Shown: piece by piece, positions 15,515 to 22,547 of the stretch
Numbering within the stretch: position 1 is the stretch's first letter
How the letters are laid out: the number at the start of each line of letters is the position of its first letter
DNA from: Nanobdellota archaeon
Lineage (GTDB): Archaea > Nanobdellota > Nanobdellia > SCGC-AAA011-G17 > ARS1403
Length of the DNA: 32,652 nucleotides
Assembly (NCBI GenBank): GCA_002687825.1
Contig: NZBI01000021.1
Coordinates: 1-32,652 of the forward strand
Direction: 5' to 3'
The notes under the pieces: generated by a model
Database searches by the model: none
Told to the model about the DNA's origin: nothing
The model's input: only the letters and a program-made list of their open reading frames with translations
Program-made: the position numbers and the translations under genes

Positions 15515-16078
15515 ATGGGGAAGGCAAAATTAAAAATTTTAGAACTAGAAGTTCCAATGGACTCATTTAGTGTATATCATGATGATGGGTTTGTTGAAGA
15601 TGCGATTGAACATTGTACTCGGCTTGATAGAAAATACGGGTTAAGAGAAGGTCGTATAAGAATGAGGGCTGCAGAATTACGTCTATTAAAAATTAAACAT
15701 GCGGGGATTGGAGGGTGTTATGATAGATATGAAAAGGGTTGTGAAGATCACCACCATATTTGGTATTTCGACACTGGTTTTGATCCGAATAATATAAGGG
15801 TAAGAGCACACGAAGAAACTCATGCTTTGGATGGTTTGGGGGGATTGCGATTATTAGAACAAAGAATTTTTGAAGAGCATGGACTAAATCTAGACTTAAG
15901 CTCTTATATAGACAGAAGAAATGATGAACGTGTGATAGGGAGGGTAGGAGAAGAAATGGTTGCTGATTTGGGATCTGTTTATGCTTTACTAAAATATGGA
16001 TTTGACCCTAGAGAAATTTTGGAAGATGGTTTAAAAAGAGAAGGTTTTGAAAAAGCATTGAAAATTTATGGGGGTTGA
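15515..16078 (+). CDS. Putative cytosolic zinc metallopeptidase (HExxH)
   Basis: 187 residues without signal peptide or membrane helix. H99-E100-E101-T102-H103 (RAHEETHALDGLGG) is an HExxH zinc site, and VGEEMVADLGS around residue 145 could provide the third ligand. The stretch before it (DHHHIWYFDTGFD) is histidine rich. I do not recognise a named family. Zn-dependent hydrolysis is a reasonable inference, but the substrate is unknown. A TATA-like GATATATTTAAAAAG lies at 15444-15457, about 60 bp upstream. The gene ends 7 bp before the 3' end of the convergent tRNA-Thr. Confidence 0.7.
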   Translation: MGKAKLKILELEVPMDSFSVYHDDGFVEDAIEHCTRLDRKYGLREGRIRMRAAELRLLKIKHAGIGGCYDRYEKGCEDHHHIWYFDTGFDPNNIRVRAHEETHALDGLGGLRLLEQRIFEEHGLNLDLSSYIDRRNDERVIGRVGEEMVADLGSVYALLKYGFDPREILEDGLKREGFEKALKIYGG

Positions 16079-16085
16079 ATTGAAA

Positions 16086-16214
16086 AGCCCCGGGCAAGAT
16101 TTGAACTCGCGACCTAATCAGCGAAAGTTGTTTTCCTTTCTTTGCTTTCGAGGCCATAGCTTACAAGGCAACTGAGCTTCTTTCGAAATTGCTCTACCAC
16201 TGAGCTACCGAGGC
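16086..16214 (-). tRNA. tRNA-Thr (TGT), probably with two introns
   Basis: Acceptor GCCTCGG pairs with CCGGGGC, discriminator T as in archaeal tRNA-Thr. D arm GCTC-AGTGGTA-GAGC and T arm GCGAG-TTCAAAT-CTTGC are clean, and AGGTC before the T arm is typical of Thr. The loop CTTGTAA gives anticodon TGT. There are 56 extra bases in the anticodon arm that no single intron removes neatly. A two-intron model (17 and 39 bases, after positions 29 and 40) gives stem ATTGC/GCGAT around the loop with one G-T pair and one extra T in the variable loop. A TATA box AATTTTATAAATT lies 26-36 bp upstream. The exact splice sites are uncertain. Confidence 0.75.
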
Positions 16215-16328
16215 TTAACATAAAAAACTTAATTTCTAATTTATAAAATTATCTAAACTGAAACATAGGATCTAAGGGGGAAGGAACTATAAGATTCTAA
16301 TTTTACGTAACAGATTTTTGTCAATAGA

Positions 16329-16342
16329 AACATTTAAATATT
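16329..16342 (+). promoter_or_regulatory. Core promoter AACATTTAAATATT of the DUF2080-endonuclease pair
   Basis: The TTTAAA centre is about 27 bp before the ATG at 16363, so transcription should start at or next to the start codon. The same 14 bases drive both TrmB-endonuclease units. Confidence 0.6.
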
Positions 16343-16362
16343 AACATATATATTTAATATAT

Positions 16363-16518
16363 ATGACAAATAAGGATGTAATTTTAAAATTGAAAGATTT
16401 GGAAATAATGGAGGTATTAGAAAGAGACATTTCACAATTTGGAACTGGATGTCATGTTATAGTGCCCCAGAAACACAAAGGAAAGAAAGCAATTGTGATA
16501 ATAAAAGATGAGACTTAA
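16363..16518 (+). CDS. Small DUF2080-like (AbrB-type) protein
   Basis: 51 residues, MTNKDVILKLKDLEIMEV at the start and then QFGTGCHVIVPQKHKGKKAIVIIKDET. The FGxGxHVxVPxxxxGKKxxVI pattern recalls DUF2080, small archaeal proteins annotated as transposon-encoded, which look like a swapped-hairpin AbrB DNA-binding unit. The stop codon overlaps the start of the LAGLIDADG endonuclease by 11 bases, so the two are almost certainly co-expressed. The mRNA is probably leaderless. The family call is by motif only. Confidence 0.65.
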   Translation: MTNKDVILKLKDLEIMEVLERDISQFGTGCHVIVPQKHKGKKAIVIIKDET

Positions 16519-17305
16519 TAATGTGATTCCATATAGTAAAAGAGATAGTTTAAGAAAAATAACCATTCCAACTACTTTGACTCCTGAATTGTCTCAAATT
16601 ATGGCAGTAATTTTAGGCGATGGTCATCTTGAATGCGGTAAAAGATATTCACAAACTGTAATGTATCGAATTAATATTGCTGGAAGCTTATCTGAGGACT
16701 TTGCTTATTATAAGAAAATTATTAATCCTATTTTTTTAAAATTATTTAACATAGAATGTAATTTTATTCTTCAAAGAAGAGATGAATTAGCTGTAAGTGT
16801 ATATTCTAAAGCAATAGCATTTTTTATAAAAAGTTTGGGGATTAAACCGGGTAGGAAGGTTGACAACAATAAAATTCCTCCCCTCATCTTAAATTCTAAT
16901 GATGAAGTAAAGAAGAAATTTATTAGAGGCATATTTGATACAGAATCATCTATCTCCTTCAAGAAAGATAACAAAGGATTTCATTCTAAACCAATAATTT
17001 CCATATCTATGAAGAGTAAAATTTTTATTGAGCAACTTAAAGAGTTGTTAGATCATTTTAATTTTAATCCGACGTGTTTTTCAGAAAAATCTATGAGAAG
17101 GAACAAAATACATACTAGATATACAATCGAATTAGCGGGTAAGAAAAAACTTTCACAATTTTTAGAATTGATTAATTTTGGAAACCCTAGACATTTAACT
17201 AAAATTGAAATTTACAAAAAATTTGGATTTTATCCTCCTAGATTAAAATATAAAGAAAGATTAGATATTCTCGAAGGTAAAATAGATCCACATAGCTTTT
17301 ACTAG
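16508..17305 (+). CDS. LAGLIDADG homing endonuclease (with DUF2080-like gene)
   Basis: 265 residues with two LAGLIDADG-type helices: SQIMAVILGDGHLE (about 29-42) and KFIRGIFDTESSISF (about 137-151), the acidic residues D38 and D144 being the expected metal ligands. So it is a single-chain two-motif enzyme. It is not inside an intron or intein and is expressed from the small gene upstream, which it overlaps by 11 bases. It ends just before the convergent surface protein operon. Homing endonucleases make a double-strand cut at a long target and spread by repair; here no interrupted host gene is visible. Confidence 0.85.
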   Translation: MRLNNVIPYSKRDSLRKITIPTTLTPELSQIMAVILGDGHLECGKRYSQTVMYRINIAGSLSEDFAYYKKIINPIFLKLFNIECNFILQRRDELAVSVYSKAIAFFIKSLGIKPGRKVDNNKIPPLILNSNDEVKKKFIRGIFDTESSISFKKDNKGFHSKPIISISMKSKIFIEQLKELLDHFNFNPTCFSEKSMRRNKIHTRYTIELAGKKKLSQFLELINFGNPRHLTKIEIYKKFGFYPPRLKYKERLDILEGKIDPHSFY

Positions 17306-17314
17306 TTTTTTGAT

Positions 17315-17785
17315 TTAAGAATTAATTCTGAATGGCCTTTCTATGTAAGGTGTGTCTTTTTGTGCTTGTCCTACTCTTTCTATATAGTGCATTCTTACAG
17401 TATAAACTCCAGGATTAACTTTCCAAGAGGGTAATGTATAATAATCATAAATTGCTAGGTCTCCTTTTAAGTCTCCTTTACAATATTTGCTTCCCTTACA
17501 ACTATGGAAGTTTTGATTTGCACAATCATCCTCTGAAGGTTTGTAAATTCTTGTATCTTTTCTAATGCCTTCATCGGAGTGAAACGTTATTTTAGGATCG
17601 ATGCAACCTTCGTTTATCTTTACCCTTATTTGGATTGGTTGTCCAGCCCTAACATTATCCTTTACGATAGTCATTTCTGGAGCTATAACTTTTATGGGAT
17701 TTCCGGTTATGGATTCAAAACTAAATGAGAAAAATGAAATTACTAATAAAAAAACTGATGCGATTATTATATTTTGAGGTTTCAT
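17315..17785 (-). CDS. Membrane-anchored surface protein, ITG paralogue 3
   Basis: 156 residues. N-terminal helix (IIIASVFLLVISFFSF, about 6-21), then FESITGNPIKV, then one beta-sandwich domain with paired cysteines (C61, C88, C95, C102) and a C-terminal strand RPFRINS. Third and last in a row of three paralogues; it overlaps the stop of the previous gene by four bases. Probably anchored by the N-terminal helix and displayed outside. Function unknown. Confidence 0.75.
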   Translation of the reverse strand: MKPQNIIIASVFLLVISFFSFSFESITGNPIKVIAPEMTIVKDNVRAGQPIQIRVKINEGCIDPKITFHSDEGIRKDTRIYKPSEDDCANQNFHSCKGSKYCKGDLKGDLAIYDYYTLPSWKVNPGVYTVRMHYIERVGQAQKDTPYIERPFRINS

Positions 17786-18282
17786 TTTGATTTAGGTCTT
17801 ACTTTAAAATAAGAATGTAAGAAATCTTTTGTATCTCTGTCTTTCCAATAGTAAACTCTGGCATAATAATCTCCATCCCAATCTGGTCTGGTTCTATAGC
17901 TTATTGTGAATGAATTGTCTGAATCTAACTCATAGTCTCCTTTACAGAATTTGAATCTTCCTTTTTTTGTTATTTCTGCTTTTCTTCCACCACTACTTTG
18001 GACCTCTCCATCATATCTTACTCCTCCGAAATATAATTCTACTTTGGGGTGTACGCATGCCCCTCTAACTTGTATGTTTACATTAGCCTTTTCTCCCGCC
18101 TTTATTTCATTAGGAGATATTTTTACGATTGGAATTTGACCGTTATTTGTTAATGTTAAATTTCCAGTTAATTGATCTAAATTAGATCCTATGAATGCTA
18201 TTAGAAATATTGTTATTAATCCTATAACCACCTTATCGTTTGTTAAATTATTTGGTTTTAAGTTTATACTTTGTTTTGCCAT
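17782..18282 (-). CDS. Membrane-anchored surface protein, LTG paralogue 2
   Basis: 166 residues. A short basic-polar start, a helix (VVIGLITIFLIAFIGSNL), then LDQLTGNLTLTNN and one beta domain: ISPNEIKAGEKANVNIQVRGACVHPKVEL, then FCKGDYEL and a final YFKVRP. It shares the layout of its two neighbours, including KAG(E/Q) early in the domain and a Cys pair about 45 residues apart, so the three arose by duplication. It follows the first gene after one base and overlaps the third by ATGA. Function unknown. Confidence 0.75.
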   Translation of the reverse strand: MAKQSINLKPNNLTNDKVVIGLITIFLIAFIGSNLDQLTGNLTLTNNGQIPIVKISPNEIKAGEKANVNIQVRGACVHPKVELYFGGVRYDGEVQSSGGRKAEITKKGRFKFCKGDYELDSDNSFTISYRTRPDWDGDYYARVYYWKDRDTKDFLHSYFKVRPKSK

Positions 18283-18283
18283 T

Positions 18284-18733
18284 TTAATTTATTGTGAATG
18301 TTGTTGTAACATAGTCTTCTAAATCATAATCGAAGACTTTTACAAAGAATATCCCAGAATTGTCATTTCCTGGTTTCCATTCCGCATATGTTTTAAACCT
18401 AACTGAGAAAGGACTGCATAATTTTTTATTAGAACTGAATTGACCAGCGGGTTGTACTGTTGCTCTTCTAAATTCAGCATCGTCATATATTCCGACGATT
18501 CTATTTGCACATTTTGGTCCTGGATTTACATCAATATTGATATACTCTCCAGCATTGATGAACTTATCAGCTGCTGAAAGAGAAACTGTTGTTCTAGGAT
18601 TGAAAGGCGGGTATAAATCTGAAGATGCCTTTCCTGTAAGCTTGTCAAGGTTAATACCAATTAATGCAACTGCTAAAATAGCAACGATAGAAACTACGAA
18701 AATTTTTGATTCTTTTTTAGCTGATTTTTTCAC
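18284..18733 (-). CDS. Membrane-anchored surface protein, LTG paralogue 1
   Basis: 149 residues from a GTG at 18733, chosen because GAGGTG lies six bases before it. Basic start (VKKSAKKESK), helix (IFVVSIVAILAVALIGINL), then LDKLTGKASS and one beta-sandwich domain with INAGEYINIDVNPGPKCANRIVG, a second cysteine in KKLCSPF and final TTTFTIN. First gene of the three-paralogue operon. The motif after the helix, [LF]-[DE]-x-[LI]-T-G-[KN], is kept in all three. Surface display is inferred from the helix and the cysteine-containing beta domain. Confidence 0.75.
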   Translation of the reverse strand: MKKSAKKESKIFVVSIVAILAVALIGINLDKLTGKASSDLYPPFNPRTTVSLSAADKFINAGEYINIDVNPGPKCANRIVGIYDDAEFRRATVQPAGQFSSNKKLCSPFSVRFKTYAEWKPGNDNSGIFFVKVFDYDLEDYVTTTFTIN

Positions 18734-18737
18734 TAGG

Positions 18738-18779
18738 TACACCTCTTTAAAGAATTACAACAGTTACTTCTATATAAAT
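18738..18779 (-). promoter_or_regulatory. Promoter and ribosome site of the three-paralogue operon
   Basis: TATA ATTTATATA at 18771-18779 (minus strand), then a leader of about 15 bases, then AGAGGTG just before the GTG start. The promoter overlaps the 3' end of the MtaB gene. Confidence 0.55.
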
Positions 18780-19846
18780 CTTTTTATCGACACTTTATAC
18801 TCGTCATATAGGTCAATTAGTTTTTTTGATCTTTCTTTTGTTACTTCGGATTTTAGTTGTTTAAGGTTGTGAGCTTTTGTTTTTTGTCTCGAAGAAAACA
18901 TAGAAATGTTTAACACTTCTGGTTTTATTTTTTTTATTAAATCATAGGTTAATTGAAAATCTTCTTCTGTTTCTGTTGGGTATCCTATTATTATATCTGT
19001 AGCTATTGAAATATTTGGAAAATTTTTTCTGAAGATTTCAACTGTTTTTGTAAAATTTTTTACAGTGTGGATTCTTTTCATATCTTTTAGAACTTTTTCT
19101 GAACCAGATTGTACGGGGATATGTAAAAACTTCATTATTTTTTCAGATTTGTAAACTTCTATTAGTTCTGGGAGAATTTTGTTTAGATGCCAAGGATTCA
19201 TCATTCCTATTCTGATTAAATAATCTCCTTCTAAAGTTATTATTTCTTTTATTAATTCTGGTAAATTAGAGTTAATATCAAAACCATAGCATCCGTTATC
19301 TTGAGAAGAAAGATATATTTTTTTACATCCTTCTTTAATTGCTGTTTTTACTTCTCTTTTTATATCTCCAATTCTGTAAGATCTTAAATTTCCTCTTGCT
19401 AGTTTTGTCGCGCAAAAAGTGCAGGAATTTAAACATCCTTCTCCAATATTTATTATTCCTATGTCTTTATCTTTTCTTAAATGGGGTAAATTAATTCTTG
19501 ATTCCTTCTCTGAAGAAAAAATATCTTTTGGAGGTTCTAAGATATTTTGAATTTTTGAAATAGAATTAGTATCGAAAACTGCTGTGACTTCTGGAATGTG
19601 TTTTCTTATATCTATGGTTTTTGTTAAGCATCCACCAACAATTACATTTTTTATTTTAATTTTTTCTCTTATGTAATGTAATATTTTTGATTGAGTTTTA
19701 TTTTTAACTGAGCAAGAGTTCACTATTATTGTATCTGCTTCTTCTTCATTATTTGTAATTTCATATTTATCTTTTAACAATGCTGCTATTTGTTCAGAAT
19801 CCGCTACGTTGGATTGGCAACCATACGTTTCTATGAAGATTTTCAT
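18770..19846 (-). CDS. mtaB: tRNA t6A37 methylthiotransferase, archaeal MtaB type
   Basis: 358 residues from ATG 19846. A UPF0004 domain comes first (ETYGCQSN, NSCSV, VGGCLTK: three cysteines for the auxiliary cluster), then a radical SAM core with GCLNSCTFCATKLARG (CxxxCxxC). Enzymes of this family convert t6A to ms2t6A at position 37 of tRNAs reading ANN codons, using S-adenosylmethionine and two 4Fe-4S clusters. The usual C-terminal TRAM domain is missing; the protein stops right after the core at SIKRFI. It follows the glutaredoxin gene by two bases (TAGTAATG), so it is transcribed with the peroxiredoxin operon. Confidence 0.88.
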   Translation of the reverse strand: MKIFIETYGCQSNVADSEQIAALLKDKYEITNNEEEADTIIVNSCSVKNKTQSKILHYIREKIKIKNVIVGGCLTKTIDIRKHIPEVTAVFDTNSISKIQNILEPPKDIFSSEKESRINLPHLRKDKDIGIINIGEGCLNSCTFCATKLARGNLRSYRIGDIKREVKTAIKEGCKKIYLSSQDNGCYGFDINSNLPELIKEIITLEGDYLIRIGMMNPWHLNKILPELIEVYKSEKIMKFLHIPVQSGSEKVLKDMKRIHTVKNFTKTVEIFRKNFPNISIATDIIIGYPTETEEDFQLTYDLIKKIKPEVLNISMFSSRQKTKAHNLKQLKSEVTKERSKKLIDLYDEYKVSIKRFI

Positions 19847-19848
19847 TA

Positions 19849-20145
19849 CTAGTGTCCTTGGCAAGCTTGATCTGTTGGAACATCAGTTTCTTCATTTTTT
19901 CTTTCTACGAATTTTTTTTCTACTAAATATTCTTCCACTTCTTCTCCGGAAACATCTGCTAACATATGTCCATCAACTTCTACACAAGGAGATAAAGTTT
20001 GACCTGATTTTTCAACCATTTCTTGATAATTTGCTGCGTTGTTAATCATGTCCCGATCTTCATATTCTAATTCGTATTTTTTCATTATTGCCCTAACACC
20101 CATGCTCCATCCACACTCTGGCTTTAGCCATGCAATTATTTTCAT
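19849..20145 (-). CDS. Glutaredoxin-like protein (CGWS)
   Basis: 98 residues. KPECGWSMGVRAIMKKYELEYEDRDMIN is the start of a glutaredoxin fold with a monothiol-type CGWS active site near residue 11; LSPCVEVDGHMLADVSGEEVEEYL supplies the cis-proline (SPCVEV) and the glutathione/thiol-binding end. A short acidic tail ends QACQGH with an added cysteine. It starts directly after the ferredoxin stop codon. With the peroxiredoxin upstream it may act as an electron donor or in Fe-S handling; the natural thiol partner is unknown, as many archaea lack glutathione. Confidence 0.8.
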   Translation of the reverse strand: MKIIAWLKPECGWSMGVRAIMKKYELEYEDRDMINNAANYQEMVEKSGQTLSPCVEVDGHMLADVSGEEVEEYLVEKKFVERKNEETDVPTDQACQGH

Positions 20146-20406
20146 TTAGAATACTGGTTTAACTTTTACTTCTCCCTTTAATATTTTGCATTGACATCCT
20201 AAACGTTCACCTTCTTCACATTCCATTCCTTTTTCTGCTTCATTTATTTCGTTTAGGTTTTCCATGCCTTCTTCAATTTTTACTCTGCAAACGCCACATG
20301 TACCGTCTGCGCAGGCAATTATAACACCCAATTCTTCTATAGCGTCTTTAATATGTTCTCCATCTTTGACTTCTAGAGATTTACCGTCCACTTCTACTTT
20401 TGCCAT
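20146..20406 (-). CDS. 2Fe-2S ferredoxin
   Basis: 86 residues from ATG 20406; the longer reading from further upstream would run into the peroxiredoxin gene and lacks conservation. IACADGTCGVCRVKIEEG and then RLGCQCKI supply the four plant/adrenodoxin-type 2Fe-2S ligands (C-x4-C-x2-C ... C). It carries electrons; here it lies between peroxiredoxin and glutaredoxin genes, which suggests a small redox chain. Spacing to its neighbours is 35 bp and 0 bp. Confidence 0.85.
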   Translation of the reverse strand: MAKVEVDGKSLEVKDGEHIKDAIEELGVIIACADGTCGVCRVKIEEGMENLNEINEAEKGMECEEGERLGCQCKILKGEVKVKPVF

Positions 20407-20441
20407 TTTTAATCTTTTAAGAGTTTCACTAAAAAGCTTTT

Positions 20442-21005
20442 TTAAATCTTTCCTACCAAGTCTAAACCTGGAGTTAGAGTTTCTTTTTCTGGTGTCCAAT
20501 TAACAGGGCATGCTTTTCCTGGATTTTGGTTTACGAATTGAGCTGCTTTTAATTTTCTTATGATTTCATTAACACTTCTTCCTATAGAATTGTCATGGAT
20601 TTCATAGAATTTTAAAGTTCCTTCTGGATCTATTATGAATGTTGCTCTTAAAGATAAACCTTCATCTTCAATGTAAGTATTGAAAGATTTACAAATTTTT
20701 CCAGTTGGGTCTGCAATCATTGGAAATTTTATTTTCTTTATAGTATCAGAAGCGTTATGCCAAGCTTTATGAGTAAATGCTGTGTCTGTTGAAACAGATA
20801 ATATTTCTGTGTTTAAAGCCTTAATTTCTTCATACTTATCTGCGAATTCTCCTAGTTCTGTTGGACATACAAAAGTAAAATCTGCAGGATAAAACATTAA
20901 GATTGTCCATTTCCCTTTGTAATCGCTTGAATTTATTTTCTTTATTTCATTTTCATGAAAAGCTTCTGTTGTGAATTCTGGAGATTGTTGATTTATTTTT
21001 ATCAT
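20442..21005 (-). CDS. ahpC: Peroxiredoxin, AhpC/typical 2-Cys type
   Basis: 187 residues. The peroxidatic site is in FYPADFTFVCPTEL (Cys about 47) and the resolving cysteine in GKACPVNWTPEKETL near the C-terminus, both standard for AhpC. KGKWTILMFYP and RATFIIDPEGTLKF are family landmarks. It reduces hydrogen peroxide and organic peroxides. First gene of an operon with ferredoxin, glutaredoxin and MtaB. No AhpF or thioredoxin reductase is in the window, so the two small redox proteins downstream are candidate reductants. Leaderless mRNA is likely, with the TATA box about 26 bp from the ATG and shared with the divergent Rieske operon. Confidence 0.93.
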   Translation of the reverse strand: MIKINQQSPEFTTEAFHENEIKKINSSDYKGKWTILMFYPADFTFVCPTELGEFADKYEEIKALNTEILSVSTDTAFTHKAWHNASDTIKKIKFPMIADPTGKICKSFNTYIEDEGLSLRATFIIDPEGTLKFYEIHDNSIGRSVNEIIRKLKAAQFVNQNPGKACPVNWTPEKETLTPGLDLVGKI

Positions 21006-21060
21006 ATATTGTTTTAAGAAGCGAAAAATATATAATAATTATTGTTTAACTATTGTTAAA
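21006..21060. promoter_or_regulatory. Bidirectional promoter of the two oxidative-stress operons
   Basis: Only 55 bp separate the peroxiredoxin and Rieske start codons. A single symmetric TATA element ATATATA (21028-21034) is about 26 bp from one ATG and 30 bp from the other. Three copies of ATTGTT occur (21008, 21041, 21052), one on the peroxiredoxin side and two on the Rieske side. Confidence 0.6.
21045..21059. promoter_or_regulatory. Dyad operator TTTAACTATTGTTAA (Rieske/SOD operon)
   Basis: Arms TTAAC and GTTAA around TATT; with the flanking T and A the arms are six bases. It ends one base before the ATG. The identical 15 bases occur before the SUF operon at 25010-25024. Confidence 0.6.
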
Positions 21061-21366
21061 ATGACTGAATTTGTTAAAGTTTGTTCGAAAAATGAAATTG
21101 GAGATGGGAAAGGTAAGGTTGTTGATGTGAATGGAAAAACAATTGCTGTTATGAATGATAATGGGGAGTTTCTAGCAATTGAAAATAATTGCACTCATAT
21201 GCAAGGTCCTTTGGGTGAAGGAGAATGTAAAGAAGGTAAAGTTACTTGTCCTTTGCATATGTGGGAATATGATCTTAAAACAGGAAAAACAGAAAGTGAT
21301 CCGGAGGCTAAATTAGAAACTTATGAAGTTAAAGTTGAAGGTGATGATATTTTAATTAAAGCTTAG
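21061..21366 (+). CDS. Rieske-type 2Fe-2S ferredoxin
   Basis: 101 residues. Cluster ligands are C44 and H46 in NNCTHMQGPLGEG and C63 and H66 in VTCPLHMWEYDLKTGK, the soluble Rieske ferredoxin pattern of aromatic dioxygenase and related systems. No membrane helix. It opens an operon with two unknown small proteins and superoxide dismutase, so a role in oxygen detoxification electron transfer is likely; the partner is unknown. The dyad just before the ATG suggests repression by a redox or iron-sulfur regulator. Confidence 0.9.
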   Translation: MTEFVKVCSKNEIGDGKGKVVDVNGKTIAVMNDNGEFLAIENNCTHMQGPLGEGECKEGKVTCPLHMWEYDLKTGKTESDPEAKLETYEVKVEGDDILIKA

Positions 21367-21377
21367 AGAGGTGTAAA

Positions 21378-21614
21378 ATGACTATCGGGGTAGAAGAAAT
21401 TGTTGATGAAGAAGCAATTGGGATTGTAGCAAATTTTTTGGGCATTAGAGAAGAACGAATAGATGGGGGGAAAAATTTTTCATATCAAGGTCTGTCTGTT
21501 GATTTTATTGAAAGATCTGTCATCTATAAAGGTGAGGAGCTTTGGGATGCTGCTTATGATTTAGTGAGAGAGTTGGAAGAAAGTGGAATGGAATTTTCAC
21601 TTGAAAAATATTAG
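21378..21614 (+). CDS. Unknown small acidic protein in the Rieske/SOD operon
   Basis: 78 residues, acidic, no cysteine and no membrane helix. It starts behind GAGAGGTG with good spacing. The middle (FSYQGLSVDFIERSVIYKGEELWDAAYDLVRELEESG) looks like a beta hairpin followed by a helix. I recognise no family. Position between the Rieske ferredoxin and SOD implies co-expression under oxidative stress. Confidence 0.7.
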   Translation: MTIGVEEIVDEEAIGIVANFLGIREERIDGGKNFSYQGLSVDFIERSVIYKGEELWDAAYDLVRELEESGMEFSLEKY

Positions 21615-21626
21615 GGGGAATGAAAA

Positions 21627-21935
21627 ATGACAAAAATAAGAGAAACTGTAGAAATTGATGCTGCGAGTGTATTGATAACATTAGAAAAATTAGCTAGTGA
21701 ACAAGATAGAGTGGATGAAAGAATAGGACTCGGAATAGTCCAACAATGGTTAAAGATTCCAGATAGTTTCCCTACAGATTTTAAAAAAGCTGCTGCTCAG
21801 ATATATGAATATTTTATAGAACATCAAGGAGAAGATGGATGGAATCAATTTGATAGACAAAAAGTTGAGAAAGGATATAAGATACTACAATCGGAAGGCT
21901 GTGCTGTGGCGTATGGTCCTCTAACGGAGAAATAA
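21627..21935 (+). CDS. Unknown protein in the Rieske/SOD operon
   Basis: 102 residues, mostly helical, with one cysteine (GCAVAYGP) near the end. GGGGG lies ten bases before the ATG. The helix LASEQDRVDERIGLGIVQQWLKIPD and the C-terminal FDRQKVEKGYKILQSEG are the recognisable blocks, but I cannot name a family. It is separated by three bases from the SOD gene. Confidence 0.7.
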   Translation: MTKIRETVEIDAASVLITLEKLASEQDRVDERIGLGIVQQWLKIPDSFPTDFKKAAAQIYEYFIEHQGEDGWNQFDRQKVEKGYKILQSEGCAVAYGPLTEK

Positions 21936-21938
21936 AAA

Positions 21939-22547
21939 ATGACACATGAATTACCAGAATTAGAATATGAATATGATGCTTTAGAACCATTTTTTGATAA
22001 AGAAACTATGGAAATACATCATACTAAACATCATCAGACGTACGTAGATAAATTAAATGCTGCTTTGGAAGGACATGAAGATTTGCAAACTAAAGATGTT
22101 GATGAATTGATAAAAGATTTAAATTCTGTTCCAGAAGAAATTAGAACTGCTGTTCGAAACCATGGTGGAGGACATAGTAATCATTCGTTTTTTTGGAAGT
22201 TGTTAAAGAAAGATACAAGTGCTAAAGATAAAGAAATTCAGAAAGCTTTGCATGAGATGTTTCAATCTGGAGAGGCTTTTGAGGAAGCATTTAGTGAAGC
22301 TGCTTTGAAGATTTTTGGAAGTGGATGGGCTTGGGTTGTTTTGAGTGATGGAAAATTAGAAATAATTACTACACCTAATCAAGATAGTCCGTTAAATGAA
22401 GGTAAGATTCCGATAATTGGATTAGATATGTGGGAACATTCCTTCTATAAGTTGAGAGGTCCGGATAAGGCTGCCTATTTAGAAGCTTTCTTTGACGTGC
22501 TAAATTGGGACCAAGCAGAAGAGAACTTTATGAAGGCAAAAGAGTAA
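21939..22547 (+). CDS. Superoxide dismutase, Fe/Mn family
   Basis: 202 residues, full length. Metal ligands are visible as H27 (MEIHHTKHHQTYV), H81 (NHGGGHSNHSFFW), and the Asp and His of GLDMWEHSFYKLRGPDK; GSGWAWVV and FDVLNWD complete the signature. It converts superoxide to oxygen and hydrogen peroxide, the latter being the substrate of the peroxiredoxin encoded on the other side of the shared promoter. Fe or Mn preference cannot be read off. The gene ends inside a hairpin terminator and overlaps the convergent endonuclease by 20 bases. Confidence 0.95.
   Translation: MTHELPELEYEYDALEPFFDKETMEIHHTKHHQTYVDKLNAALEGHEDLQTKDVDELIKDLNSVPEEIRTAVRNHGGGHSNHSFFWKLLKKDTSAKDKEIQKALHEMFQSGEAFEEAFSEAALKIFGSGWAWVVLSDGKLEIITTPNQDSPLNEGKIPIIGLDMWEHSFYKLRGPDKAAYLEAFFDVLNWDQAEENFMKAKE

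Noticed and set aside
16086-17305. tRNA-Thr as an integration site for the neighbouring DUF2080-endonuclease pair
   Set aside because: No integrase gene and no duplicated tRNA 3' end were found in the following sequence.
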